NCBI RefSeq assembly: GCF_001659605.2
Contig: NC_035164.2
Coordinates: 22,548,500-22,612,499 of the forward strand
Length of the DNA stretch: 64,000 bases
From: Manihot esculenta
Taxonomy: Eukaryota; Streptophyta; Magnoliopsida; Malpighiales; Euphorbiaceae
Direction: 5' to 3'
Shown here piece by piece: positions 1 through 11,328 of the stretch (positions within the stretch are counted from its first letter, which is position 1; each line of letters opens with the position of its first letter). Below the pieces are notes generated by a model that saw nothing but the letters and a program-made list of their open reading frames with translations, was not told the origin of the DNA and searched no databases. A program made the translations under genes and the position numbers.

Positions 1-2279
1 ACCAAGGAGGCATTTGCCAGGTTCGGCCGCCGAAAGTGAAGTTCGGCCGCCGAACATGGGAAGGTTTTGGGAGCACTTTTGGCCTCCGAAAGCTTTGTTT
101 GAGCGAACCAAGGTTCGGCCGCCGAACATGCATGAGTTTAGGGGGCACGTTAGGCTGCCGAAGGTCTTTGACCAGGCCACCTATAAAGAGCCCTCAGATC
201 GGAAATGGGCGAGTTTTCTCCCCATTCTCGAGCTCAGGTGAGTTTTTGTATTCCTTTGGTCGTTTTCATGTTTTCTCTACCCATCCCTCAAGTTTTCATG
301 AGTTCTACCCTTGTTTTGAAGTTTTGAAGCTTAAATAGGAGTTTTGGGAGCTTGGAGGCTTTTGGAGCTTGGATCCTCCACACCTCCGAGTTAGAGATCG
401 CACCAACCCTCGATCTTCAAGAGGTAAGTGTAGATCTTTGCTTTCCTTGTGTTTTAATGAAGATTTGATGGTTGAGTGTGGATAGATATGCATGTTAGGG
501 TTTTTGTGGGTTCTATGCCCAATGTATGTTATGTGATGTTTGTGTTGGAGTTTATATTAGTTTATGCTCCTTTATGCATGTGGGAGAGTGTATGCATGAT
601 TGGGAGAGAGCAAGTGAGGTTTTGAGTAGTTTTGATGGTTTTGGCTTTTGTGGGTCATAAGCTATTTATGTATGCTTTATGATGTTCTTTGTTGGAGTTT
701 AAGCTTGTTTAAGCTCCTTTGTGCATGGTTAAGGGTTTATGCATGTTTTTAAAAGGTTGGATGCTTGTTTGGGGTGTTTGGAAGGCTTGGGAGACTTGTA
801 TGCATAAGAGGCTGAGTTCTGGATGAACTCAGGTTCGGCCACCGAAGGTAGTTTCGGCTGCCGAACCTGCCTGTGGATGTATGGTTTGGCCGCCTAACCT
901 TGCCTCCAAAAGTTGTGTTTCGGATCTGGAGCAGACTTTCGGCCGCCGAAGGTGCTTGACTTTCGGATATGGAGTGACGCTTCGGCCGCCGAACCTGCCG
1001 CTGAACCTGCATGGCTTTCGGCTCTGGAAGGGACATTCGGCCGCCGAAAGTGCCGCCGAAAGTGCCCTGTCCAGCCCTTTCATGGGCATTTTCCATGCAT
1101 GTTTTAAGGATGTTTAGAGGGGCTTTTGGGGAGTTGTTTATGAGTTGTTTAGAGTGTGTTTGGCACCTCATTCGAGTCCACCTGTGTAGGATTGGACCCG
1201 AGGGATCGAGGAGGCTATCAATGTTAGCGGTTGCAGAGTCAGTCTAGCGTCTGCCAGAGGTGAGTAGAACTAAACTTAATCTTTTACTTTAAGAAAGCAA
1301 ATGCCTAAAGCATGTTCATGCATCATGTTTATATGTAATAGGTTGATTGCACTAGTCACACGAATATGACGCATTGCATTATTTACTGTTGATGTGGATG
1401 GACCAAGGCGACCCCAATAGCCCTAGATATGTTATGTTAATGAAGTCCTGAGGAGCCCGAAGGGCCGGGCACCATGATATGTTACAGACAGAGGAATTTT
1501 GGTGGTCATGTCCATCCGTTATGTGAAATGTTTGTGCTGTGACGCATTTCATGAAAGCATATAATTAATGAACTGTTTTTCTATTTCTACTCACTGGGCT
1601 TTTTAGCTCACCCCTCTCCCCTAACCCCAGTTTTGCAGGTCAGAGGTAGTCCAGGAAGACGTCAAGGGTAAAAGTCTTGCTTATGTAATAAATTAGTGTT
1701 AGAATGGACATGATGTAATATAATTGATTTAATGTATTTTAAGATAATGTGATGTAATGTAATGTAACGTATAGTAGAGTTGTGTTATGTATTAGTACTG
1801 TGCTTGGCCCTAAGACTTGGTTAGTCTCTGTTTAGTACATGATGTATGTAATGTTTTAAATGTTGAGTTGTGTTTGAACTAAACTTGTGGCATGTGTTGT
1901 TTACCACGCTAAAGTATTTGATGAGGACCCTAGTGGAGGTCTTAGGTTTGTGGTTTAATGTATGCACAGGTTAGGTTCTAGTTCTTTGGATGTAATCCCA
2001 ACTTCATGTATGTTATGTTGACCCAGCTAGAGTTTTGATGAGGGCTCTAGTAGGGGGTTCTTTTATATTTCTAGTTATGTCGCATACAGGTCAAGCTCGG
2101 TGTTTGCATCAGATGTTTAATTTTTTATGTTAAAGTTTTGATCATGTATGGGATTTGACCAGGTGATAGGAAGTATGTTTGGCTTGCTACGGGTCCCAGC
2201 GGCCTTAAGTCGATCAGGATCCTAGCGCCGGTAGCGGTTCGGGCCGTTATAGAGGGGTATCGGTTTCCGGGTCGTTACA
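1..2279 (+). mobile_element. Gy-family LTR, 5' end outside the window
   Basis: The right part of a Ty3/gypsy chromovirus LTR, ending in the family terminus GGGTCGTTACA at 2279. It aligns by eye along its length with the other + strand Gy LTRs (6180-8500 and 43233-45471). It has a TATA box at 182-188, GCC-rich arrays at about 20-165 and 830-1065, and a splice-donor-like AAGAGGTAAG near 424. The five bases after it (GTAAC, 2280-2284) should be one target-duplication copy. Its partner lies left of the window, so a solo LTR cannot be told from the 3' LTR of a longer element. It interrupts the Tt element that resumes at 2280. Confidence 0.85.
182..188 (+). promoter_or_regulatory. TATA box of Gy LTR
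   Basis: TATAAAG at the position where all + strand Gy LTRs have a TATA motif, just after the first GCC-rich array. It probably marks the U3/R region and directs transcription of the retrotransposon. Inferred by position and motif only. Confidence 0.5.
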
Positions 2280-4176
2280 GTAACCTTGATGCATATATTT
2301 TTCACTGCAATGATTCAAAATAGGGGTCTAGAGTAAGAGTTTAAGTGGACATAAAGGATCTAGAGCAAAGAGAGCTTATTTGATTATGTTTATTTGATTG
2401 AGGACAAGCAAAAGGCTAGGTATGGGGGTATTTGATAGAGCATAAATTAGTCCATTTTATCTTGATATTATTGATGATTATTTACATGATTTCTGCTTAA
2501 TTTAGTGCTTTTGATATTATTTTGCAAAAAATGGTGTAAAAGGACATTTTGGAGAAAATCCTCCTAAAACTGCCTTAATTGGAGCTAAAGAGTGCAAGCC
2601 TGCCAAGTTGAAATCAAGTCAAGCTAAATAAGGAAAGTTCTAAATAAGGAAAGTGGCAAATATGGAAAGAACATTCAGTCAAGGCAACTTGAAATTCAAA
2701 TTTCAAAACTCCATGTAGCCTTTTCCTTATTCAGGAAGCCAAGTCTCAAGTTGCCATAAATGAAGAGCCAAATAAGGAAAGCATTTTGAAATTCAAATCT
2801 CCAAGATTCATATTCAAATTTTGAATTTCAAGATTCAGCTTAGTAAGGAAGCCAAATCTCAAGATCACATGTTTCCCACTTCATACCATGCACATTCAAA
2901 ATTCAAATTGCAAAAGGAGGCTCCACCTTCCTTAATTGTGCATGGGCGGCAAGGATAGTGTGAAGACAAGTCTTGGGCACCTTGGGCAGTATCTTGAAGA
3001 CACTTGAGCAGCAAGCAAAGACCAAAGGCCCTACTCCTTGCACTTGAACACATGCCCCACGTTTTTCCCTTCTCACATGTGCATGGATGGCACATCTTAG
3101 ACCAAGGGCATTTTGGGCAGCCTTTAAAAGCGTAGGCAGCCTCTTGAAACCCTAAGACAACACCTTAAAACATATTTACAGATCTCAAAGAGGCCATCCA
3201 AGAAAGATTGGACAGCAACTCCTCCCCCATCCGGCCAAGTAAGGCGCACCAAGCCTCCATCTCCAATTCCGTTCATCTTCCTTTGTGTTCTCTTTTTATT
3301 TTCTGTTTTGTTTCAGCCATGAGTGGCTGAAACCTTTTATTCTAGTTGAAGATTGGTTGAAACTAAGGTTGTTTTATGGATCGTGAGATCTGAACATAAA
3401 CTATTTGTCTTTGATTTGTTCAATATTCATGCAATTTGGTACTTGAATCTATTATTGCTTTGTGGTTTTGATCAAATTGGCCACTTGATTCTTGATTGCA
3501 AGGTAATTGATTGTTAGTTTGGATAATTTTTAGTCCATAATTGCTGGAATTATTCAGATCTAAGAACACTTGGTGTAACAACTAAGGAATTGTATGATCT
3601 AGCAACATCTCATGCGTTTGAGTAGCTAGGATTGGATCTCTCTCTTTCTTCATGCAATTGACAATTGTTTTGATGCCTAAGGTCCAAGGACGTTTCTTGG
3701 TAATTTGTTAATTAGTAATTGATTAGAGGACGTTTCCTAATTAATTTAATCATAAGGAAAGGCATGGTGGTGAGAAGCGTTTTCCACCTCCATAACTAAT
3801 CTATTGAATCAATCAAGAGAACATAAGTTTCAATGATCAATCCGAACAACCAAAGTGGATCCATCTCTTCAACTAGACTTTTCTCACATTGAATTTCTCT
3901 TTTATTTTAATTACTTGCTCATTTAATTGCTTTTAGTAGTTTGCTAATCAAATCAATCTCAAAACCCCCCCTTTTTACTTTTATTGCACTTTACTTTTGT
4001 TCCGCTTTCAGTTACTTGCTTTCAGTTTCTTATTCAGTTTAATCTCTTTGTCTTGTTGAGAAAAATAGATAAGTTTACAATTCTCTGTGGATTCGATCCT
4101 TTACCACTATCTGCAGTTGTAAAATTGTTGATAACCAGAAAAGTTATTTTTGATCGGTTTTGACAACCGCGAGTCA
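2280..4176 (+). mobile_element. Tt element, 3' end only (internal tail plus 3' LTR)
   Basis: 2280-2432 is the last 150 bp of the internal region. It matches, in reverse, the stretch right of 41046 in the complete Tt copy, and ends in the polypurine tract TATGGGGGTATT. The 3' LTR runs from TGATAGAGC at 2433 to about 4176. Its end is diverged: after GACAACCGC it reads GAGTCA, not the CTCCTGTCA of the other copies, so the boundary is uncertain by a few bases. The rest of the element lies left of the Gy LTR, outside the window. No coding sequence is present; 2433-4176 is LTR only. It cuts the - strand copia gene that starts at 4177. Confidence 0.75.
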
Positions 4177-5176
4177 GTCATATATGGATTGTATTTCATA
4201 TTTCATGGCAGAAAGTCATTTCTCAGAATCTGGACCTGACACAGCCTCTTGATAGGTAGTAGGCTCATCTTGATCAATGAGTAAAAGTTCACGACTGTCA
4301 GTCATGAGAAATCCATATCTCTCAGGCTGATGACGTGTCCTATCAGATCTGTGTGGGACTTGTGTCACCCTTTCAATTTCCACAACCGTTTGTGGTTTTG
4401 AAAGTGATTCTACCGGCGGTTCAATGCTCTCTTGTGGTGCTTGAGTTTCCTCAAATTGCACTGTACTCCCACTGAATCTCTGAGAGATAAATTCATTTTC
4501 TAAAAAGGTACCATTTCGAGCAACAAACACTTTGTTTTTTAAGGGAATATAGAAATAATATCCTTTGGTTTCCTTAGAATACCCCACAAAATTTCACTTG
4601 ATAGATTTTGGAGCTAACTTCTGAAATTGGGCATTTCACATAAGCCTCACAATCCCAAATCTTGAGAAAAGACAAACTGGGCATCTTGCCAGTCCATAAC
4701 TCATATGGTGTCTTTTCAACCGCTTTTGATGGTACTCGGTTTAAAATGAATGCAGTTGTTTCCAAGGCATAACCCCAAAATGATAAAGGGAGATTTATTT
4801 GACTCATCATAGATCGAACCATATCTAATAAAGTTCGGTTTCTCCTTTCAGAAACATCATTCCATTGTGGAGTTCCTGGAGGAGTTAATTGTGAAACAAT
4901 TCCACAATTTCTAAGATGTTCATTAAAATATTGGCTCAAATATTCACCACCTCGATCAGATTGAAGCATTTTAATATTTCTACCAAGTTGATTTTGTACT
5001 TCATTTTGAAAAGTTCTAAATATTTCAAATGATTCATGTTTATGTTTCATTAGATAGACATAGCCATACCTACTGAAATCATCAGTGAATGTAATGAAGT
5101 ACTGATAACCTCCCCTGGCACTAATGCTTAGTGGGCCACATACATCTGTATGTATTAAAGCCAATAAGTCTGAAAC
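4177..5176 (-). pseudogene. copia integrase and start of reverse transcriptase (Cop-A, right part at 9743-11328)
   Basis: Continues the pol reading from 9747 after removal of the Gy solo LTR and one copy of its GAAAC duplication. The integrase core is clear: DVCGPLS, LQSDRGGEY and NDVSERRNRTLLD carry the DD35E acidic residues. A copia-type linker follows (QRFSGSTVQFEE, RTRHQPERYGF), and the reading ends at the reverse-transcriptase entry (EKWLSAMKYEIQSIYD), where it meets the Tt LTR. A frameshift near 4580 separates the integrase from the linker. Integrase would insert the cDNA into the host genome. This copy cannot make a full polyprotein. Confidence 0.88.
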
Positions 5177-6349
5177 TGTAACGACCCCAAAATGGACCGT
5201 CACCGGCGCTAGGATTCAGGTCGGCTTAAGGCCACCAGAACCCGTAGCAAGCCTGCTATACTCTCTGTGTGCCTGTAAAACTCATACATGATCATACATT
5301 TTCTGTGAAAATAAAAACTCTTTTCTGCACCAAGGCTTAACCTGTGCATGCACTATCTCTGTACTCTGTACTCTGTACCCCTAACTAGAGCTTGCTCTAG
5401 ATGGGTTAACTCATACCTGTTAAACCTGGTGTTCACATACAGTAAAACAGATATACATATACAGATCATGTTAAGAACAACATCACTAAGTCAAGCACAT
5501 TTCTAACTTTATACACAACTATTACATCTCTTTAATATTACATGTCCATTCTAAGCTATTACAAATCTCTTTACTCTTTCTGTACTCTGTGGATCTCCTC
5601 TGTATACTGTACACTGAACCTGCAAAACTGGGGTTAAGGGAGTGGGATGAGCTCTATAGCCCAGTGAGTAGAACAATAAAACATCTCATCAAAATATGAT
5701 CTCATGGAATGCACCATATCACAAACAATCCACATCAAGGGTCAACCTGTCACCACATAGTCCCCGTAACTCTGCCGTGCCAGGTCGTAGAATCGAGCAC
5801 CTGGTCTTCCTGTCATATATGTATATGTGTATATAACACCTCTGTACTTACCATTGCCAAGGCGTAGTCAAAGGCTCCTGGACTTTACTATATACCTGCC
5901 AGGGCGTAGTCAAAGGCTCCTAGACTTCTCTGTACCTGCCAGGGCGTAGTCAAAGGCTTCTGGACTTCTCTCAGAGACTATTGGATCATTCAGCATTCAC
6001 CCACAACAACAATGAACTATGCAATGCAACATATTCGTGAATGCTAATGCAAACAACCTGCTGTATACTCATGATGAATGAACTATGCTAAAAGCAGTTT
6101 ATGTCTCAATTAAAAGTATTAAGTTTAGTTCCACTCACCTCTGGCTATCTGGACTGACTCTGCAGGCTCGGACAACTCTTGTAATACCCGGCTAGACTCC
6201 GGTATCGGAATTCCTACCGTCCGGTGGAATCTCGGATGTCGGAAGCCTCTAGTAGGGTAGAAACATGTTTTCTTAAAATGTTTAAGGTATTTCATGGTTT
6301 AAGTATAAAATGTAATGAGTTTTTGCATGAAAAGTCTTTGGAGGAAAAC

Positions 6350-6510
6350 CCAGGTTCGGCCGCCGAAAGTCAAGTTCGGCCGCCGAACATGCATGCATTT
6401 TGGAGGCACGTTAGGCCCCCGAAAGCATGAGTGAGGGAAGTTCAGGTTCGGCCGCCGAAAGTCAAGTTCGGCCGCCGAACATGGCATGCATGCGGAGGCA
6501 AGTTTGGCCC
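6350..6510 (+). repeat. GCC-box-like array, promoter side
   Basis: Four copies of TTCGGCCGCCGAA or a close variant, in pairs spaced about 23-24 bp, plus one-base-off relatives (GGCCCCCGAA). They end about 25 bp before the TATA box. GCCGCC is the core bound by plant AP2/ERF factors, so this could act as an enhancer; that function is inferred. Confidence 0.7.
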
Positions 6511-6533
6511 CCGAACGTGGTCTGGCCAGCCAC

Positions 6534-6540
6534 TATAAAA
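6534..6540 (+). promoter_or_regulatory. TATA box of Gy solo LTR
   Basis: TATAAAA directly downstream of the first GCC-rich array (CCAGCCAC precedes it), the same arrangement as at 43590 and 50993. Likely core promoter of the LTR. Confidence 0.55.
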
Positions 6541-7059
6541 GGGGCACTTAGCCGAAATGGGCGAGCTTTCTCCCATTTTCGGCCACAGCTAGCTTCCGAC
6601 CTCCCTCTTCCGAATCTTGTGTTCTTTCTCCAAATCTCTTCCATTTTTCTTGAGTTTTAAGCTTGCATTGAAGGTTTTGAACTTTTGAAACAAGTTTTGG
6701 AGCTTTGGGAACTCAGGAGCTCATTTTCGTGGATCTCCAAGTTTAGGTCGTCTCCCTCTCGATCTTCAAGAGGTAAGAGCCGATCTTAAGCTCCTTATGT
6801 GTTTTAAGTAAGTTTTAAGTTGTTTTATGGGTAGAAATGCATGTTAGGTTTTAAGTTGAGTTTATGGGTTTTGTTGATGATTTGAACAATGTGTGTTGAT
6901 TTTATGTGTTTGAAGTGTTGTAGTTGGGGTATTTGATAGTTTGAGACCCCTAGGTGTGATATATGGTGTTTATGCATGTTTTAGAACAAGTTTATGCATG
7001 ATTTGAGAGTGGGGAGGAAAATGTGCATAAAGGAGCCGAGTTTCTGCCCTTTGGCAGAA

Positions 7060-7310
7060 ACCAGGTTCGGCAGCCGAAGGCACTTTCGGCCGCCGAACAT
7101 GGCTGGTGAGGCAGGCCTTTCGGCTGCCGAAGTTGCCCCCGAAAAGAGACTTTCGTCTCTGTCTGGGACTTTCGGCCGCCGAAGGTGCCGCCGAACATGC
7201 ATGAGTTTCGCCTCTGTCTGGGAGTTTCGGCCACCGAAGGTGCCGCCGAACCTGCCTGACTTTCGGCTCTAGAGGGACTTTCGGCCGCCGAACCTGCCGC
7301 CGAAAGTGCC
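7060..7310 (+). repeat. GCC-box-like array, transcribed side
   Basis: A minisatellite of roughly 55-60 bp mixing TTTCGGCCGCCGAA, GGTGCCGCCGAA and TTTCGTCTCTGTCTGGG blocks, about 530-780 bp after the TATA box. The same array recurs in every full Gy LTR and gives rise to spurious open frames rich in FGGR or SAAE in several frames. Confidence 0.75.
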
Positions 7311-9742
7311 CTGTTCAGCCATTTCTTGCATGTTTTTATGTGATGTTTTCATGATGTTTTAGGGGGTTTTTGGGGAGTATGTTAGAGTTACGTTTATGTA
7401 TGTTTGGTCCCTCATTGGAGTCCACCTGTGTAGGTTCGGACCCGAGGAACCGAGGACCCCAGCAGTGAGCCAGCTGCTACAGAGTTTGTCAGAGCTAGCC
7501 AGAGGTGAGTGGAATAAACCTTAAGTTTTAAAATAAATGAAATATGAAATTTGAGCATGATCCATGCATCATGAATGCCATGAGATATAGTAGGTTGCTT
7601 GCATTAGTATTCACGAATATGTTGCATTGCATTTACGATGTTGATGTGGATTGGTTATTGGATGACCCTTTAGTCCTCATATGATATGATGATGCTACGG
7701 CATGAGATATGGTATGGAAGTCCAGGTTGTACCCATTCTACGTCCCTGGCACGATGTAAGAGGAAGTCCAGGTTGTACCCATTCTACGTCCCTGGCACAG
7801 TTGGACTGTATGATATGTTATGTTAAGGGAAAGACCGGTTGTACCCATTCTACGTCCCGGCACAGTTGGACTATGTAGAGGACTATTGGTGACAATACCA
7901 TCCGAGATGTGATTTGATGTGATGTGTCGCATTACATAATGGCATGAAATTTTAATACATGTTTTCACTATTCTGCTCACTAGGCTTTGTAGCTCACCCC
8001 TCTCCCCTAACCCCAGATGTGCAGGTACAGGGTAGACCAGGAGGTTAGCCAGAGTTTCGAAGTATGTGTATGTAATAGTTATTTTGTGGACATGACAGTT
8101 GTATTATAATGTAATGTAAGAGATTTCAGTATGTTATGTAATGAGTTTTATTGAGGTTATAGATGTGCTTGACCCTATGAGTATTGTAATCCCTTGTTGA
8201 TGCATGATCTTAGATATTTAATGATACAGATGTTAGCCAACTCATCTCATGTGTTTTTGCCCATTGAGGCATTGTTGAGATCCCACAGAGGGATCACGAT
8301 TATGATCAGGACTATGTACATGTATGTTCAGGTTGAGTTGGATGTTTGAAAGAAAGGTTTTAAATTTTTATGCATGTTGTTGATCATGTATGGGATTATA
8401 CAGGTTTACAGGTTGTATGTCAGGCTTGCTACGGGTCCCGGCGGCCTTAAGCCGATCTGGATCCTAGCGCCGGTAGCGGTCCGATTTTCGGGTCGTTACA
8501 ACTCTGGAGCAGGACTCACTACTGCTCTCTCTGGTTCCTCAGGTCTGTACCTATACAGATGGACTCAAATGAGGGACCAAACTAGCTTATGAACAAGTTG
8601 ATGAAACTTCCCCAGAATCCCCTTAAACTCACTCTAACATCCATGCAAAGCATGCAAAGGAAAGCTGGACAGGACACTTTCGGCGGCAGGTTCGGCGGCC
8701 GAAGTCCTCTCCAGAGACGAAACTCAAGTACCTCCGGCTGCCGAATCTTTACTTTCGGCAGCCGAACCCTTTCGGGGGCAACTTTCGGAGGTCAAAAGGC
8801 ACTCCAGAGACGAAAGTCTCTAACCTTCGGCGGCACCTTCGGCGGCCGAACTTCCCTCCAGAGCCGAAAGTCCAAAAGCTCGGGGGCAAGCTTGGGCAGC
8901 CGAAGCCACCTCCTCATGGGTTCGGCGGCCGAATGTACCTTCGGCGGCTGAACCTGAGTTCATCCACAAGGCAAAAACTTGCTCTGCCTCTCGCCTAAAG
9001 CACCAAACCCTCTCAAACTCAACCACCTCAATCCTCAACTTGCATACACTCATGTATATGCTCAAAGGGGTCAAAACCTATCTAACAACCCCAAACACAC
9101 AAAACAAACAACACAGAAACAAGCTTTACTCACAAAATCATTAAAACCTCACAAATAACCCTATTCATGCAACTCTCCCCCAAAACCACATAAAACCTTC
9201 AGAAAACATAAAAACAAGCTCAGGATCTTCACTTACCTCTTGAAACCAAGAAGATGAATGATCCTAACGTGGAGTTTTACAGCAACTCTCCTTCAAACTC
9301 TCCAAACTTCACAACTTTGAGTTTTAGCTTAAAACCTTCAAAATACCATAAAAACTAATCAAATCTTTGCAAGATTGAATGAAAACATGAAAGAATACTC
9401 ACAAAGGACAGGGTCTCACCTCAGAAGACAAAAGAAACGGTGATCTTACCGCTTCAACCGACTGAGGGCCATTTATAGGTGGCTGGCCAGACCACCTTCG
9501 GCGGCCACACGTGAAACCGAAAGCCATGCATGTTCGGCGGCCGAACCTCAACTTCGGCGGCCGAACCTGGCTTTACTGCCTTGGTTCATTTCATTCAAAA
9601 AAACTCATTTCCTTATGCTAAAACTATAAAACATACCAAAATATGTGAGAAAAACATCACTCTCACCCTTCTAGAGCCTTCCGACATCCGAAACTCCTTC
9701 GGAAAGTAGAATTCTGATGCCGGACTCTAGCCGGGTATTACA

Positions 9743-11328
9743 GAAACCCTTTGACCTTGTCCAGTAAAAGGGTCCTTTGTCATCTTACTAAGCAAATAAG
9801 ATTCACAATTTTCAAATGATTCAAAATCAAATGTATCTAATAAACCATCCTTATGAAGCTTAGATATGCGATTCTCATTTATATGGCTAAGACGACAATG
9901 CCGTAAATATGTTGGGTTTAACTATTTGGCTTAGTTTTCTTAGAAGTTATGTTATAGATGTTATTGTCTCTAGAATCATTTAGATTAAGGATATAAAGGC
10001 CATCATAAGAATTTACAATATAATAAAGCAAATTTTTATTATAAATGGAGCATTTCTTCTTTGAGTAGGGATATTATTTCAGTTTCTTTTTTGGACGATG
10101 AAGGTTTTTTTTATTTCTTATTCTTAATAAGAAATAAAAAAAACCTTCATCGTCCAAAAAAGAAATAAAAAAAACCTTCATCGTCCAAAAAAGAAACTGA
10201 AATAATATCCCTACTCAAAGTAGGAACATAAAAGCAATTGTTCAAAATTAACAAAAGCCCATTGGGAAAAACAAGTTCATAAGTCCCTACAGCTAAAGCA
10301 GCAACTCTTGCTACATTGCCTACACGTAGGTCCACATCGCCCTTTTTCAGTTTTCTACTCCTTTTGAGACCCTGCACATTTGTACAAATATGAGAACCAC
10401 ATCCGGTATCTAATACCCATGAAATAGAAATAGAGAAATTAATATCTATAACATAAATACCTGAAGTTGTAGTCTCACTACTCTTCTTCTTCTTGCACTG
10501 ATCCAAAAAGGGTTTGCAATTTCTCTTCCAATACCCTGGTTCCTTGCAATGGAAGCAGATTCCTTCATTAGGAACTATTTCCTTAGGAACTTTTGTCTTG
10601 GCTTGCGGTTTAGGCTTGCCTCATCCCTTAGGCCCATTACCACCTTTAGACTTGGGCTTCCCCTTATTTTTCATGGGCTTACCCTTATTGACATTCAAAT
10701 TTTGGGTAGGCCTTTTCTTGATATTTACCTCAGCTATTTTTAGCATCCCATACAGCTCAGGAATGGATTTCTCCATATTGTTCATGTTATAGTTCATGAC
10801 AAATTGAGAAAAACTGTTAGGTAAAGAACGTATGATCAAATCCATGGAGAGTTCTAAACTAAGAGGATAGCCAAACCTAGCAAGGTGATCAATGTAGCCT
10901 TTTATTTTCAAAAGATGAGCACTACCTGATTCACCTTCAGCCATTTTGCAATCATGCAATATAATGGTAGTTTCATACCTATCCTGCCTTGCTTGCTGTT
11001 GGAAAGCCTGTTTGAGATGGACACTCATCTCATAGGCCTCAATGTGCTCCAGATCCTTCTGAAGTTCTGGACACATAGTTGCCAACATAAGACATCTAAT
11101 GTCATTAGAATCATTCATATGCTTCTTATGCTTATTCTTAACAGCATTAGTAGCATCAGCAGGCGGTGATTCAGGGATAGCTTCATCAAGCAAATAGGAA
11201 TTTTTCTCTTGCTTGAGAAAAATTCTCAAGTTTCTAAACTAGTCAACAAAATTAGTTCCATTTTCTTTCAGTTTATCCTTCTCAAGAATGGATCACAGTG
11301 ATAAAGTGGAATTGTTATTAGCATCCAT
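9743..11328 (-). pseudogene. copia gag, protease and pre-integrase (Cop-A)
   Basis: The likely start is the ATG read from 11328, matching the gag start at 17564. The gag domain (Retrotran_gag_2/UBN2 type; MCPELQKDLEHIEAYEMS, YIDHLARFGYPLS) is followed by a Lys/Gly-rich tail and a zinc knuckle, CFHCKEPGYWKRNC, in which the usual His is Tyr. The protease motif is LDTGCGSH. The pre-integrase domain follows near 9900-9747. Nonsense codons: a TGA and a TAG within the first 30 codons of gag, and a TGA near 10620. A fold-back duplication at 10060-10220 also breaks the frame. A dead copy of a Gag-Pol polyprotein. Confidence 0.88.
10060..10220. repeat. Inverted repeat with tandem duplication inside pol
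   Basis: The left arm (about 10060-10122, TTTGAGTAGGGATATTATTTC onward) is repeated in reverse complement by about 10127-10220. The right arm contains an extra tandem copy of a roughly 31-bp block (AAACCTTCATCGTCC...). The arms are essentially perfect. It duplicates coding sequence just after the protease and reverses it, so it is a rearrangement and not part of the original gene. Confidence 0.9.

Larger units (their letters stand above)
6180..8500 (+). mobile_element. Gy solo LTR nested in another Gy solo LTR
   Basis: A complete LTR from TGTAATACCCGGC to CGGGTCGTTACA, 2321 bp, flanked by ACTCT at 6175-6179 and 8501-8505. It lies opposite in direction to the LTR it interrupts. TATA box at 6534-6540; GCC-rich arrays at about 6350-6510 and 7060-7310; splice-donor-like CAAGAGGTAAG at 6767-6777; three copies of a 'CCAGGTTGTACCCATTCTACG'-type minisatellite around 7725-7870. 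No internal region or coding sequence. Confidence 0.95.
5177..9742 (-). mobile_element. Gy solo LTR in Cop-A, itself interrupted
   Basis: On the + strand it starts TGTAACGACCCC (5177) and ends CCGGGTATTACA (9742), flanked by the 5-bp duplication GAAAC (5172-5176 and 9743-9747). Without the inner insertion (6180-8500 plus one ACTCT) it is about 2.24 kb, one LTR long, with no internal region. It is therefore a solo LTR left by recombination between the two LTRs of a former element. GCC-rich arrays lie at about 8680-8955 and 9495-9570. It splits the copia pol gene between its pre-integrase and integrase domains. Confidence 0.95.

Noticed and set aside
2865..3095. Small frames inside the Tt-1 LTR
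   Set aside because: They lie in non-coding LTR and are not kept in the Tt-2 or Tt-3 LTRs.
8589..9074. Overlapping open frames rich in FGGR, SAAE or RRPN on both strands (also at 18717, 26094, 51314, 57097, 60830 and elsewhere)
   Set aside because: They come from the GCC-rich arrays in Gy LTRs, which lack stops in several frames. They repeat wherever an LTR occurs and show no domain.
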